DNA of 64,000 bases, taken from positions 42,229,409-42,293,408 of the forward strand of contig NC_084830.1 of assembly GCF_033115175.1 (NCBI RefSeq). The letters are read 5' to 3'. This document shows, in pieces, positions 56,709 through 64,000 of this stretch. Every line of letters begins with the position of its first letter. Within the stretch, counting starts at the first letter, position 1. Source of the DNA: Lepus europaeus (taxonomy: Eukaryota > Chordata > Mammalia > Lagomorpha > Leporidae). A program made the position numbers and the translations under genes. The notes under the pieces are model-generated. The model worked only from the letters and a program-made list of their open reading frames with translations. It was not told the origin of the DNA and ran no database searches.

Positions 56709-64000
<7,292 letters not shown>

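Overview
This is a mammalian nuclear locus, almost certainly European rabbit (Oryctolagus cuniculus) or a close lagomorph. About 50 copies of the tRNA-derived rabbit C-repeat SINE (CSINE) occur on both strands, many with clear target-site duplications (TSDs), and there is a short fragment resembling the 3' end of the rabbit L1. The only functional gene I can support is the 5' part of PABPC1 (cytoplasmic poly(A)-binding protein 1), on the + strand from about 56525 to beyond the window end.

Layout. Positions 1 to about 54.9 kb are gene-poor and repeat-rich. They hold roughly one CSINE per kb, with older LINE2, MIR, CR1/L3, MER5A and MER3 remnants, a solo LTR of endogenous-retrovirus type, a mariner-like element, microsatellites and a 33-bp minisatellite. 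One broken gene copy sits here: a minus-strand SDR39U1-like pseudogene (about 9330-9800) with an in-frame stop and an apparently unspliced donor site. From about 54.9 kb the repeats stop. A CpG island of more than 2 kb (about 55.6-57.9 kb) carries the PABPC1 promoter (GC boxes, TATA-like box), a pyrimidine (TOP) start, the A-rich autoregulatory tract of the 5' UTR, and exon 1. Exons 2, 3 and 4 follow at 60025, 60421 and 62298 with consensus splice sites and an uninterrupted reading frame. The window ends in intron 4, inside a CSINE.

Together the four exons encode residues 1-214 (plus one base of codon 215): RRM1, RRM2 and the start of RRM3. The 5' UTR holds the elements expected for growth-dependent translation (TOP) and for feedback repression by PABP itself (A-rich tract).

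I found no CRISPR array, operon, RNA gene or novel protein system. Most long ORFs upstream are translations of SINE copies or of the GC-rich island. The more interesting observations concern nested transposon history, an unidentified poly(A)-tailed retrocopy, the SDR39U1 pseudogene, inverted SINE pairs and the repeat-free boundary at the gene.
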